Below, piece by piece: positions 16,401 through 25,527 of a DNA stretch of 64,000 nucleotides. The position numbers and the translations under genes were made by a program. This stretch comes from Gloeocapsopsis crepidinum LEGE 06123 (GTDB lineage: Bacteria > Cyanobacteriota > Cyanobacteriia > Cyanobacteriales > Chroococcidiopsidaceae). The stretch's first letter is position 1. Every line of letters starts with the position of its first letter. The notes under the pieces are model-generated. The model saw nothing but the letters and a program-made list of their open reading frames with translations, was not told the origin of the DNA and searched no databases. The DNA lies in contig NZ_JADEWN010000025.1 in the NCBI RefSeq assembly GCF_015207655.1, positions 1-64,000 on the forward strand. The letters run 5' to 3'.

Positions 16401-17775
16401 AAGACATGAGCCTACGAGGGGCTTGATAGTCTTTACGACGAATAGCAACGCACAGTAGAATAATGAGCGCAGATATTTGCATATCGTAAATAATCGGTGA
16501 CGTTGGTGAAAGCATCACGTAAAAGACTAGTATGCAAAAGCAAGTTATTGGTCTACCATTGCGTGTTTCATACAACCACACAAACAGAGACACCCAGAAA
16601 AATGCAAAAATGGCAGTGCCGATCATACCGTTTCTGTAAAGCAACGTTCCTAAAACAAAGCTGTGGGAACCGATAACAGCATTATCATTACCGCTCACAC
16701 CAGCTATAACCTCACCAGGTGCTGGATGACCCCAAATCATCTCGTTTTCATTTTCTCTAATTCTCTGCAATGTTTGGCGATATATTTCAAATCGCACCTC
16801 ACTTGAATTGTCACGTACTTCATTGATTGCTTGTGTTGACTGGGTAAACTGCGCTGTAATCAAGTTTGTTGCTTGCGGAACTGCAAGGGTTGTAAAACTC
16901 ACAATCGCCATTAGTGCAAAAACAATTGTTGGTCCCCAAAGTTTTGTTAGATTACTGATGATGTAGTGTAAAATCAGCATCATCGGTAAAGCAACCCAAA
17001 CTGCTCGCGTTCCACTCCAAAAAAGCAAAAACAGACAGCCAGAAAGTAAGCCAATTGACCACGCGCGATTTTTGACTTCTCGAGAAATTAAACCAATAAA
17101 TCCTAGATAGATTGCGAAAAATTCTGGATAGATGAAAAAAAGACTATAGCGACGCCAACCATGGAGATTTCCGTAGTTTGCATAAGGTATCAAATAGTAA
17201 GGGTTGTTAATGACTTTAAAGCCACGAAGGTCTTCTCCAGTCACCATCGAGTGTATATTGCGAATTTGCAGTGGTAAGAAGAAAGATTCTGGAATCACAA
17301 AATGAGCAAGTAGCCAAAATGCGAGCATTTGCACAACACTCATGGTACATGCCCAAGCAACAACGTTAGCCCGAATTTTAATGTTGTTACTTTGGATATA
17401 CCACAGCCACAAAGCTGGTACAAATGTCAAAATCAGTGGGGTAGAAAGTTTATCTCTTCCAGGTACTGAATAAGCAAAAAATATTGTTGCAACTTGGTAG
17501 ACACCGAAGGCGATGAAAGCCATCACAGGAACCGTTGGGCGTTTGAGGCGAATTTCACCATGTTTATGCCATTCATAAATGGCAACAACCAACAGCAAAA
17601 GTGAGGACATATACCGATAAAGACCGGCAACCCACCAAATTGGTATCAGGAGAATATTAGCGCAAACAAAACGTTCTCCCAAACTTAGCGCTTGCCAACG
17701 AATCCAGACACCTGAAAACAAATAATTTGTTTTGGCTGGCATTGCGACAGATTTAGATGGGTAGAGATGAGACAT
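16393..17775 (-). CDS. O-antigen ligase/Wzy polymerase-like membrane protein
   Basis: 460 residues with about ten hydrophobic helices, such as LLLLVVAIYEW, VMAFIAFGVYQVATIFF, AIYLGFIGLI, and LLSGCLFLLFWSGTRAVWVALPMML. The last carries the SGTRAVW motif typical of Wzy_C/O-antigen ligase proteins. A long soluble loop after it holds the family's conserved histidine region (WGHPAPGEVIAG, IGSHSFVLGTLLYRNG). It probably polymerises or ligates EPS repeat units on the periplasmic face. The start lies 4 bases after the Wzc stop, so it is in the same operon and likely functions with that chain-length regulator. Confidence 0.85.
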   Translation of the reverse strand: MSHLYPSKSVAMPAKTNYLFSGVWIRWQALSLGERFVCANILLIPIWWVAGLYRYMSSLLLLVVAIYEWHKHGEIRLKRPTVPVMAFIAFGVYQVATIFFAYSVPGRDKLSTPLILTFVPALWLWYIQSNNIKIRANVVAWACTMSVVQMLAFWLLAHFVIPESFFLPLQIRNIHSMVTGEDLRGFKVINNPYYLIPYANYGNLHGWRRYSLFFIYPEFFAIYLGFIGLISREVKNRAWSIGLLSGCLFLLFWSGTRAVWVALPMMLILHYIISNLTKLWGPTIVFALMAIVSFTTLAVPQATNLITAQFTQSTQAINEVRDNSSEVRFEIYRQTLQRIRENENEMIWGHPAPGEVIAGVSGNDNAVIGSHSFVLGTLLYRNGMIGTAIFAFFWVSLFVWLYETRNGRPITCFCILVFYVMLSPTSPIIYDMQISALIILLCVAIRRKDYQAPRRLMSYA

Positions 17776-17779
17776 GGTT

Positions 17780-19846
17780 TTATGCTTCAGTTTCCATTAA
17801 TTCGCGTTGACGTCCATAGCGATAGCCAACATCTTTTGGTTCAACATAGTTAACTACCAGCCCCATAATTTGGGCATGATGCTGCACGAGCTGCTCAAAG
17901 CCGTCCATGACTGCATAGCGATCGCTCTTACCTGAACGCACCACAAACAGGACATTGCGCACAACTGAACTCATCAAATTTGTCTCGCTAGCTAAACCAA
18001 TGGGTGGGCTATCAACAAGAACATAATCGTAACCACCTTCTGCTTGAATCTGGTCTAAATTCTGCTGAAATTTACCACGGGCAAAGTATTCGGGAATTTT
18101 GGCTTTTGATAAATTAGGTGCTGGCAATAAGTCTAATCCTAGACATACTGAAACTGGTGTTTGTTGACCATTCTTAGGTTGCTTCTGCAATTGTCCTAAG
18201 CGCCGACTGAGTTCAGCTTGTCGCAGATCGCCATCGACAATCAACACGCGAAAACCAAAGTTAACTAAAGCGAGAGCCAGTCCCAAAGTGATAGTCGTCT
18301 TACCTTCACCAGAGGTAGGACTTGTCACTAATAGACGTTGATGCTCTAACATCAAAACAGCAGAAGCAAGGCGTTGTAACTCGATTGCCACCTCACCCGA
18401 CAAGTTGCGTTCCATATCGGTACGTTTGAGACGAGAAATCCGCCCCAATACAGGAAATTCTACTTGTTCGAGATCCTTCGGGCGCAGCATAGGATTGCGT
18501 GTTTCTAAGAAGAAAATTAAGCTGATACTGCCAAACAATGCTGCTAAGATGCCACCAAGGGCGATCGCGCGTTTGCTCGGTTCTTCGGGTTTAGGATCGA
18601 TGACAGGAGCATCCAAAGTTTGAACGTTAGGATACACGCTGAAAGGATTTGTTTTTGTTTGTTCAACTTGACCAAGAATGCTCTTGTACACTCCCTCTGC
18701 AATCTCGTATTGCCGCTGCAAGTTGATCAGCTGCGATCTATTTTGAGTAATGTTGTTGAGTTCTGCGTTAACACGATTAATCTCGCTAGCAATTTGATTG
18801 GCTTGTTGCTGCAACCCAGCAGCATTATTTTGCGATCGAATCAGTTCAGCAATCATTTCGATGCGGCTGTCGCGAGTTCCATTACCACCCAGCGTCGGAT
18901 CTATTTGATTGGCACTTGCTCCTGGAGCTGCGATCGCAATCTGTTGATTCATAATCTGCATCAACTCTTCGCGTTGAGACAGCAACGATTGTACTTGCGG
19001 ACTTTCATCTGTATACCGACTTCTTGCTTCTGCCAAAGCAGTTTCAGCATCCGAAAGTTTTTGGCGAATTGCTTGGTATTCTCTGTTTTCTCCTAGACGA
19101 AGTGAATTCATTGCCTGTTGCGCGTTGATTCCCAAACGTTGAGAAGCTGCTTGTGCCTGAGCTTGATTCGCTTGAGCTTGTGATAACACATTGGTATATG
19201 TTGTTCTTAACTCGCGCTGTTGATTGATCAGCGATCTTGTTTGCTCCGTGACTTCAGTTAGCCCAGTTGATTGTTGAAAATTGGCTAACTCCGCCTGTGC
19301 TTTCGCTAATTGTGCTTGGGCGTCTTCTAAATCAGTTTGGGAAAACTGCTTGCGCACATTGGTATCTTGATGGCGCAGTTCGTTAAGGCGTAGTTGATAA
19401 ACATTAATTAGGTTAGTTAACCGCTTTTGCGCAATTTCTGGACTAGAAGCTTTAACTTGTAAATTGATAATCGTTGATTGCTCTTGCGGTGTTGCACTAA
19501 ATGCCAACTTGTAATCACTGAGTCGTGGATACAAGCTTTTTTCTGGATCAACAGCAAGTGCCCGTTCCATTACAGTATCACTGGTCAGAATTGTCATTTG
19601 AATCTGTAAAGGATTAAGCTCTCTTGAAAATCCTAGTGTCGTATTTTGCAGTTGACCTAAAGATCCTAAATTCGTATCCAACCGTGTTGTTGGTTGGGGA
19701 AGATTCAACTTAGCACTTGCTTTCCATACAGGAGCAACATTCGTCTTTGTATAGATGACAGCATACAATGTGCCAGCAAGGATGACACCATTCAACAGTA
19801 ACAAGGGCATCCAGTGTCTACGGATGATATTGACTATGTGGTTCAT
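17780..19846 (-). CDS. Wzz/Wzc-type chain-length determinant fused to BY-tyrosine kinase
   Basis: 688 residues. A first transmembrane helix (LLLLNGVILAGTLYAVIY, near 14-31) begins the Wzz domain. A long Gln/Ala-rich coiled coil (about 160-410) forms the periplasmic part, and RAIALGGILAALFGSISLIFF is the second helix. The cytoplasmic BY-kinase has Walker A SPTSGEGKTT (near 510), A' VLIVDGDLRQ and Walker B YVLVDSPP. The C-terminus has only a few tyrosines (YVEP, YRYG), fewer than in enterobacterial Wzc. The protein controls EPS chain length and export through autophosphorylation. It precedes the polymerase-like gene directly. Confidence 0.93.
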   Translation of the reverse strand: MNHIVNIIRRHWMPLLLLNGVILAGTLYAVIYTKTNVAPVWKASAKLNLPQPTTRLDTNLGSLGQLQNTTLGFSRELNPLQIQMTILTSDTVMERALAVDPEKSLYPRLSDYKLAFSATPQEQSTIINLQVKASSPEIAQKRLTNLINVYQLRLNELRHQDTNVRKQFSQTDLEDAQAQLAKAQAELANFQQSTGLTEVTEQTRSLINQQRELRTTYTNVLSQAQANQAQAQAASQRLGINAQQAMNSLRLGENREYQAIRQKLSDAETALAEARSRYTDESPQVQSLLSQREELMQIMNQQIAIAAPGASANQIDPTLGGNGTRDSRIEMIAELIRSQNNAAGLQQQANQIASEINRVNAELNNITQNRSQLINLQRQYEIAEGVYKSILGQVEQTKTNPFSVYPNVQTLDAPVIDPKPEEPSKRAIALGGILAALFGSISLIFFLETRNPMLRPKDLEQVEFPVLGRISRLKRTDMERNLSGEVAIELQRLASAVLMLEHQRLLVTSPTSGEGKTTITLGLALALVNFGFRVLIVDGDLRQAELSRRLGQLQKQPKNGQQTPVSVCLGLDLLPAPNLSKAKIPEYFARGKFQQNLDQIQAEGGYDYVLVDSPPIGLASETNLMSSVVRNVLFVVRSGKSDRYAVMDGFEQLVQHHAQIMGLVVNYVEPKDVGYRYGRQRELMETEA

Positions 19847-19858
19847 ATTCTTTCTCAG

Positions 19859-20878
19859 CTATTGACCGAATAACTTGAAACGCAAGTAGCCACGCAGTCC
19901 TAAACGCAGAACTGCTCTACCTTCAGAAGGAAATAGAGTACAAATGCCACGCCGTAACAATCGTTCTAGGGTATCCTTAGCGCTCCGCCCAATCTCCCTG
20001 CTTTCTCGCCATGAAAGCCAAATAATCTCCATTTTTTCTGTCCAAGGAACATTACCCTGCTGTAGTGCTGTGAGCGTGCGGTAGTCTACATCCTGTCGCA
20101 TATTCAACCGGTCAGCTAACCCTACGTTTGCAGATGCCTGATTAATAAAATTGGCTGTATCTTCTCTTTCCTGAATCAAATACGACAAATTGTCATTGCG
20201 AGCTTGTTTGTTGTTACCGTGTATTCGATAAAACATCAACGGTTCGTTGATACAGCCCACCTCACCATAAAAAGGAACAACCACTGTTAAATATGTATCC
20301 GCTGCTGCAGCTTTTCGAGTAGGAATGGGTAGTGCTTTTTGCAATGCAGCACGGCGATATGCAAGTCCAGAGGTAATTCCCATTGCATATCTTCCCCATC
20401 GCAATAACAAAGGGCGCATATCTCCTTGGTTAAGCAAGGTAGAACCTTTACCAATGGGTAGCCCGTCTGTATTTACGGACGTCCAACAGTGGGAAATTTG
20501 AACCCATTCTGGATGTTCGTAAAAGCCTGCAACGACCTTCATTAGTTTGTCTTGATGAAAGTAGTCATCAGCATCGAGAAAACAAATTATTTCTCCATGC
20601 GCATGAGCAATTCCAGTGTTTAATGCCTCCCCCTGTCCAGCGTTCTTTTGAAAGATAGCTGTGAGGTTTTCTGTGTAAGCTTCTATAATTTCACGGGAAT
20701 TATCTGTTGACTCATCATCAACAACGATCAATTCCCAGTTTTGATACGTCTGGTGTAAAACACTTTCAATGGCTTGATTTAAGAATCGACCGTAGTTGTA
20801 GTTGTTTATAATGACACTTACCAGCGGTGTCTTGTCAATGCTAGAAGGTGTTGATTGTTGTTGAAGTGTTTGAGTCAT
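19859..20878 (-). CDS. Family 2 glycosyltransferase
   Basis: About 339 residues from the ATG at 20878. An in-frame GTG at 20953 would add 25 residues with no obvious homology. PLVSVIINNYNYGRFLNQAI opens the GT-A domain, WELIVVDDESTDNS follows, and ICFLDADDYF holds the DxD motif. The middle part carries RAALQKALPIP and a Glu/Arg-rich C-terminus. The gene is first in the minus-strand EPS run and sits 12 bases before wzc, so its promoter probably serves the operon. Sugar specificity is unknown. Confidence 0.92.
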   Translation of the reverse strand: MTQTLQQQSTPSSIDKTPLVSVIINNYNYGRFLNQAIESVLHQTYQNWELIVVDDESTDNSREIIEAYTENLTAIFQKNAGQGEALNTGIAHAHGEIICFLDADDYFHQDKLMKVVAGFYEHPEWVQISHCWTSVNTDGLPIGKGSTLLNQGDMRPLLLRWGRYAMGITSGLAYRRAALQKALPIPTRKAAAADTYLTVVVPFYGEVGCINEPLMFYRIHGNNKQARNDNLSYLIQEREDTANFINQASANVGLADRLNMRQDVDYRTLTALQQGNVPWTEKMEIIWLSWRESREIGRSAKDTLERLLRRGICTLFPSEGRAVLRLGLRGYLRFKLFGQ

Positions 20879-21059
20879 TGTCTTACCCGCAATATGAAAA
20901 GTAGAGGCAGGCAGTATTTTTGTGTAAGCGTTTAGCGAATACAAAATTCTCACACAGCAATGCTGAAGATAACTTCATGCTTTAATGTGGCAAATTAAGA
21001 AATAAAAGTGACAACATTTTGCCGTATTCATACGGTAATGCGATTAACTTGCTCACGAC

Positions 21060-21242
21060 TTACTGCAAGATGTTTCGGTTTGATGAATTTGTGTAAGTTG
21101 GCAACTTACGGATGAGTTCTCGCAAAACATCTGTTTTTGTTCTTTCTGTTCGTTGGCAATAAGCTTCTAGTGCGCTCATTTCCATTTCTGAAACTTTAAA
21201 AGTAATCCACTGCTTCTGTTTGTTTGACACATCTATATACAT
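21060..21242 (-). CDS. Small ribbon-helix-helix-like protein
   Basis: A 60-residue protein with a short beta strand (WITFKVSEMEM) followed by two predicted helices (ALEAYCQRTERTKTDVLRELIRKL). This is the layout of CopG/Arc/MetJ-type DNA-binding proteins. It is small, basic and alone, with no toxin gene beside it, so it may be a repressor of its own or of a neighbouring promoter. It lies just upstream of the EPS operon on the same strand. I see no strong ribosome binding site, so the coding call is moderate. Confidence 0.6.
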   Translation of the reverse strand: MYIDVSNKQKQWITFKVSEMEMSALEAYCQRTERTKTDVLRELIRKLPTYTNSSNRNILQ

Positions 21243-21343
21243 GAAAAAGGGTTCCGAGTTCCTATCGTTTCGTTGTCTGTGTTAATGCGCCAGCAGGAAG
21301 CCGCTAGCAATCAACGCGGCAACTTTTCTGAACAAGCAAGAAA

Positions 21344-21373
21344 CCCATGACCTATAAAATGTGAGGTCATGGG
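21344..21373. repeat. Perfect 10-bp stem-loop
   Basis: CCCATGACCT, a 10-base loop, then AGGTCATGGG. It could be a transposon-end hairpin of the IS200/IS605 kind or a terminator, but no T-run follows. It lies near repeat copy A. Confidence 0.6.
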
Positions 21374-21513
21374 CTACTGATAAGTGTTATGACAATTGAA
21401 TTCAATTATCTATTTGTCACTGGAAAGCTCTCCAGTCAGGTGAGGCAGTACTAGTTTATTTCTTTGAAACAAACGTTGACGCAAAAAGTCACACTTTTTC
21501 TGTTGACTTGGTC

Positions 21514-21557
21514 TGCTTAAGTGCACTCTTGGTGTCTTCTTCAACAGGCCACAACGT
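21514..21557 (-). repeat. Diverged intergenic repeat, copy A
   Basis: On the minus strand it reads from ACGTTGTGG through GTTGAAGAAGACACC to GAGTGCACTTAA and matches copy B at 24321-24366 with a few substitutions and a 2-base gap. Translated on the minus strand, it lies within a short open tail (TLWPVEEDTKSALK) that ends soon after. This suggests the 3' end of a lost coding gene, perhaps a transposase. Confidence 0.55.
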
Positions 21558-22306
21558 AGATGCTCCGCTGGCAGTTCTTATACGTATTAGGGTATTTACT
21601 ACCCTTCCCAATTTTAAATTCTAAATCAAAATTATATACGTTTAATACTTAGTATGCTGTATGTCATGCTACAAAAAACTAAACTTTACTTAAAATTTCA
21701 GAACTCAATCATTAATTGTTCATTATTTATTTGACGAAGTTTCGGTCTAGTGATAAGCTCCTGAGCATTTAAGTTGCCTACCATAGTCATAGAGGAAAAG
21801 GAAACAAGCCCAAAGACAAAATGCAAGATGTCACCTTGAATTTGTACTTAGGTCACAATACTTATCAGAAGGATACTTGAAAATGAGATCAAATATTGTT
21901 GGCGTAGCCTAATAGAATTGGTAGCTAAGGCTTTTTTATCCAGAGAGGTTTTAGCTGAACGCTATACCTATCTTTTGATAGAAGTTAAAGAACATAAAAC
22001 TGGTTGATCGTAAAAGAGAGACCTAACTAAGTAGCAGTAAATTACTTTAAGTTTTCTGCTTGTCGCCTATCTTAGGTAAGATACTAATAGAGCTAATGTA
22101 TTTAAGAGGGATAGCCCTATCTGTTGTATAAGTGTTGTACATTTCAAACTTCACATTTGTGAACTAAGCTTTGACCAATTAAGTCTGTAGATTTGTCCTC
22201 ATGTGATCTTTGTTAGCGATAAGATGTGATCCTGATCAAAGGCGGGATCGTCTCCCCCTCATATCATCTTTGGCGTGTGCTGCACAGAATGTAAAGTAGC
22301 TGAGTT

Positions 22307-23218
22307 GTGGCTTTGATGAATACAAAACTGCCATCTAATCAAGTTCAATTTTATTTGCCGAACTTAGACTCGCTTGAGAGTTCTGAGCAAGCTTTTGCTG
22401 ATGCCTTTCTGAGAACTGCCCAAACGCTACACCAGTACTTGGCACAACTTCAGTCAGCTGTCAGAGCAATTCAAGGTTTTACAGACGAGCCTTTTAGCTC
22501 GGCTATCTTAGGGTTGTACTCCAAAGTGTGTAGCCACTACTATTCATACGTTCTACTGGAAATATACCAACAAGATCAAATCGGAATTAATTTTTTGGTA
22601 GAACAGTTATGTGAAGCTACTATTACGCTGATGTATTTGCTAGAGGAAGCAGATCAAGCTCTGTTTTATGAATACATTTCTGCTTCAATTGAGCAAGCTT
22701 GCTCCCTCTTGGTTGACGTTAAAGAGGAGCTAAAAGAGTCTCCTAAACACATAGAGTTACTAAGGCTAAAAGAAAAACTAGAGATTTTTGTTTCGACACA
22801 CCAAGAATATCCTACTCGATACTCATCAGGTGCAAAACCAAAAAAATGGGGTTTTTCTACAGCAGATACGACAAATAAGCGTGCAGAACTTCTAGGATTC
22901 AGTTTTATTTGTAATCCAGCTCGGCAGTTTAGCTCGAAGGTTACACCAGCAAGTTGGTTAGATCTCTACCTCAATTATGCTCAACCCTCTCTTACTAATG
23001 CTAGTAACCAAGACAACCTATGTATTAACTTTACACGTCTGCGAGATACTTCCCATCTTTGTCTACATACTACCCAAAGTTTTTTAGAAGAAATAGTGCA
23101 CCGCAATAACTTTAGTAGTTCAAGTTTGGCATCACAGCAAAATCGCCTTACTTCACTTTATGAATGGTTTCACAATGCTCACCGACTGTATCAGTTGCAT
23201 CATTCACGCAATCGCTAA
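22307..23218 (+). CDS. Hypothetical protein, mostly alpha-helical
   Basis: 303 residues. The GTG at 22307 and an ATG at 22316 are alternative starts. The translation is soluble, helical and without signal peptide, membrane segment or a motif I can name. It contains a central Glu/Lys-rich helix (VDVKEELKESPKHIELLRLKEKLEIF) and several Ser/His-rich stretches near the end. The layout loosely recalls DUF5677-type proteins, which have a helical N-terminal half and a conserved mid-region, but that is a weak resemblance. Flanking intergenic DNA is long and AT-rich, so it is probably a single-gene unit. Function unknown. Confidence 0.75.
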   Translation: MALMNTKLPSNQVQFYLPNLDSLESSEQAFADAFLRTAQTLHQYLAQLQSAVRAIQGFTDEPFSSAILGLYSKVCSHYYSYVLLEIYQQDQIGINFLVEQLCEATITLMYLLEEADQALFYEYISASIEQACSLLVDVKEELKESPKHIELLRLKEKLEIFVSTHQEYPTRYSSGAKPKKWGFSTADTTNKRAELLGFSFICNPARQFSSKVTPASWLDLYLNYAQPSLTNASNQDNLCINFTRLRDTSHLCLHTTQSFLEEIVHRNNFSSSSLASQQNRLTSLYEWFHNAHRLYQLHHSRNR

Positions 23219-23276
23219 AGTAAATTGTGTTACTCATTTATTTGAAATTTGTGTTTTTACCAAGTGAATAGAAAGT

Positions 23277-23693
23277 CTAATCTCTACTGTAAATCAGCTT
23301 TGTTGAAGCCTGACGACTCATACGGTAAGTAAACTCACCAACAGAAGGATTAGGTGTTTCTGGATTAATTGTTCGAGTTGTTTTTCGCCAATCTTGGTTA
23401 GTTGCTAGTGAGACATTTAATTTACCATCAGGCTTTCTACAAAGTTTCATCCATAACTTGCCGTGTTCGCCACACAAAAACTCTTCAATCCAGACATTGT
23501 TATCAACGTATACGCCTTTTGCAGCTAACTCAATTGCACTTTGACGTGGCATATTTGCTACATTTTGTTGGATCTCTAATGCTCCTGTATAAAATAAAAA
23601 ATATTTTGGGCTGCCTAAACGCCACAATCGCCGCTCGCAGTGCGGGCAATAAAAGCGTGGTACATTTTTACGACTACTACGTTTGCCAGGCAT
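23277..23693 (-). CDS. Conserved-looking small protein with N-terminal zinc-ribbon-like CxxC
   Basis: 138 residues. A basic N-terminus (MPGKRSSRKNVPRF) leads to YCPHCERRLW, a CxxC knuckle, and a Cys-Gly-Glu-His (CGEHG) later, near residue 75. These together could bind one zinc ion. The remainder is mixed alpha/beta with no membrane segment. It looks like a cyanobacterial hypothetical protein. I cannot name a family. It is convergent with the gene at 22307, with only about 60 bases between their ends, so both share a short terminator region. Confidence 0.75.
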   Translation of the reverse strand: MPGKRSSRKNVPRFYCPHCERRLWRLGSPKYFLFYTGALEIQQNVANMPRQSAIELAAKGVYVDNNVWIEEFLCGEHGKLWMKLCRKPDGKLNVSLATNQDWRKTTRTINPETPNPSVGEFTYRMSRQASTKLIYSRD

Positions 23694-24320
23694 TAGAAAC
23701 CTCTTACAACAACTACTGCTCTAGAAAAACTGATTTTTATACTGCAAGCTCAACACTAAATTTCACACCACTTCACAACTAAATAAGCAACAATACATAT
23801 TTTTTATTCTTCGCTCTTTATACTACTTCAATACCAAGAAAGAATTTCCAGGAAATATGGGAAATTACAGCATTAATTTAGTAAAAATCAATTTAACTGG
23901 AAGTAATCAGGTTATGCAAAGTCACATAAAAATAAATTTTGCGGTCGTTATCTAGCTAAGATAGATAGCTTAATTTTTTCTACAAAATTTACATAAAAAC
24001 CTCAAGTAAAGAACTAGAAATTAGACCCTTACTTTCGCTACTCACTATAATCACAACAAATCCTTATAAGGAAGCTGCTGTCAATACGTATTCTTACCCT
24101 CTTCCGAATACGTTACCTATGAATTCTGTTCGCGATCGCAATCTTAAAATAATAACTCGGTATACCCAAATATTACTTAGAACTTACTTTCTGCCACAAC
24201 TAGTTGTTAAAAACTACCCCTTAATTTATTGTTTCTAATAACTTGCAACGTACTAAAAGAAATCAAAAGATTCTGCACCCTAAGTTAAATTTACGCAGAT
24301 CTATCCCTCTTAACTAGGGT

Positions 24321-24366
24321 TGTTTAAGTGCACTCTAATGGTGTCTTCTTCAACAACCCACAGCGT
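24321..24366 (-). repeat. Diverged intergenic repeat, copy B
   Basis: Second copy of the repeat at 21514-21557. On the minus strand it reads ACGCTGTGG, then GTTGAAGAAGACACCA, then AGAGTGCACTTAAACA. A 2-base insertion relative to copy A breaks the shared reading frame after the codons for EEDT, so this copy looks decayed. The adjacent CAGCGTAAAAACGCTG at 24361-24376 can form a hairpin. Confidence 0.55.
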
Positions 24367-25345
24367 AAAAACGCTGGGTAAACTGTCTAGCAGTTAGGAC
24401 TTAGTTTTTTTGTAGGCAGGAAATATACTGAAATATTCTGTTTTTTTCAGGTGTTATTTACAGTATGTACATACCAACGCTAAAAAATCTGTATTCTGTT
24501 ATACAAAATGCTTCTTGTATTCAATAACTCTTTTTTATTTAAGTACAAAACTCGCTTCCGTTCTGTACAAATAGCGGCATTTGCCCAGAAAAGCCTGCTA
24601 TATTTTTCTTTTTTCAAAGTTGTTTCTTGATCGTGAGAAATAAATTCCCTTGTATATCTAACATCTGTGGTTCTCATAGTACTTTTTTGATTGACTCTGC
24701 TTCAAAATTAAGTTTGATGAGAAAAACTTAATTTTAAAAACTATATGAACTTCTCAGCACCAGTGTAGATATTTATGCAGCCAGTTTCAAAGCACTATTT
24801 AAAGTTTTGATGAAGTTGCGTTTAAAGATTTTATGAAGGCAAGATAATACTTTTCTTAAAGAAAAGTCTCTGATTAATATCTTGTAACGGAAAAACTCGA
24901 TTGCGATTACAAGACTATCTTACCTAATTTTGTTAAAAGTAAGTTAAAAAAAAACAAATTTTAAAAGATTTGCTCTGGATTAGTGTATAGAGAGTTACTT
25001 TTAAGTAGTACTATTATCAAAGCAGTAGTAAGCAAGCAGCAATAACTTGTGCTCAACACACCGGTTAGCTTTAAAGAGTTGAGTAGTAGTTTTCACTCAT
25101 TTAATTTTGAGTAAGAGAATAAAAGTAGAAGGTGCAGGGCTTGTAGCTAATGACAGACTTATTTATCGCTGTTAATTCATTTGGTTTTTGCTCTATAACT
25201 GTGACAGCTACAATGAAAATGCTAAAAACTCGCAATTTATGAAGAAAGATAAAGATTGTAAAAAACTGTAGATAAATTAACTTAAGTAAAGCTAGGTAAA
25301 TAAGGTACTCAGTACTGTCGCCAGAGATTCTCCAACTCAGCTACA

Positions 25346-25365
25346 CGCAGTTATCTTTAACTGCG
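25346..25365. repeat. Perfect 8-bp hairpin upstream of the glycoside hydrolase gene
   Basis: CGCAGTTA-TCTT-TAACTGCG, some 160 bases before the start codon at 25528. It could be a 5' UTR structure or terminator. No T-run is adjacent. Confidence 0.55.
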
Positions 25366-25527
25366 CTTGGGTATGTATTTTTTAGAACTCAACCCTTGTC
25401 TACTTCAGGCATTAAAGACAATAGGCTTGTCATTTTCATGTGTAGTCACAAACCCTAACTTGAAAGCGAGTAGCAGCAATGAATCAAGTGTGACTCATGA
25501 TGCTTATCTACTGATATCAATTGAAAA

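Larger units (their letters stand above)
21243..22306. other. Gene-poor AT-rich region with palindromes and repeat copy A
   Basis: About 1 kb without a convincing gene. It contains a GCCGC/GCGGC stem (21300-21320), a perfect 10-bp stem-loop (21344-21373) and one copy of a diverged repeat (21514-21557). These may be leftover ends of a small transposon. The part from 21,600 to 22,300 shows nothing I recognise beyond the promoter that must serve the gene at 22307. Confidence 0.5.
23694..25527. other. Long AT-rich intergenic region with repeat copy B
   Basis: About 1.8 kb without a convincing gene. It holds repeat copy B (24321-24366) and a perfect 8-bp hairpin (25346-25365) about 160 bases before the glycoside hydrolase. 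A 65-codon open frame on the minus strand (24480-24677) lacks a ribosome binding site and looks random. The rest is unassigned. Confidence 0.5.

Noticed and set aside
21600-22300. Possible small RNA or riboswitch in the long leader before the gene at 22307
   Set aside because: No conserved core or strong structure could be recognised by eye.
24480-24677. 65-codon open frame on the minus strand
   Set aside because: No ribosome binding site, low-complexity Lys/Leu-rich translation, no neighbour context. More likely random in an AT-rich region.
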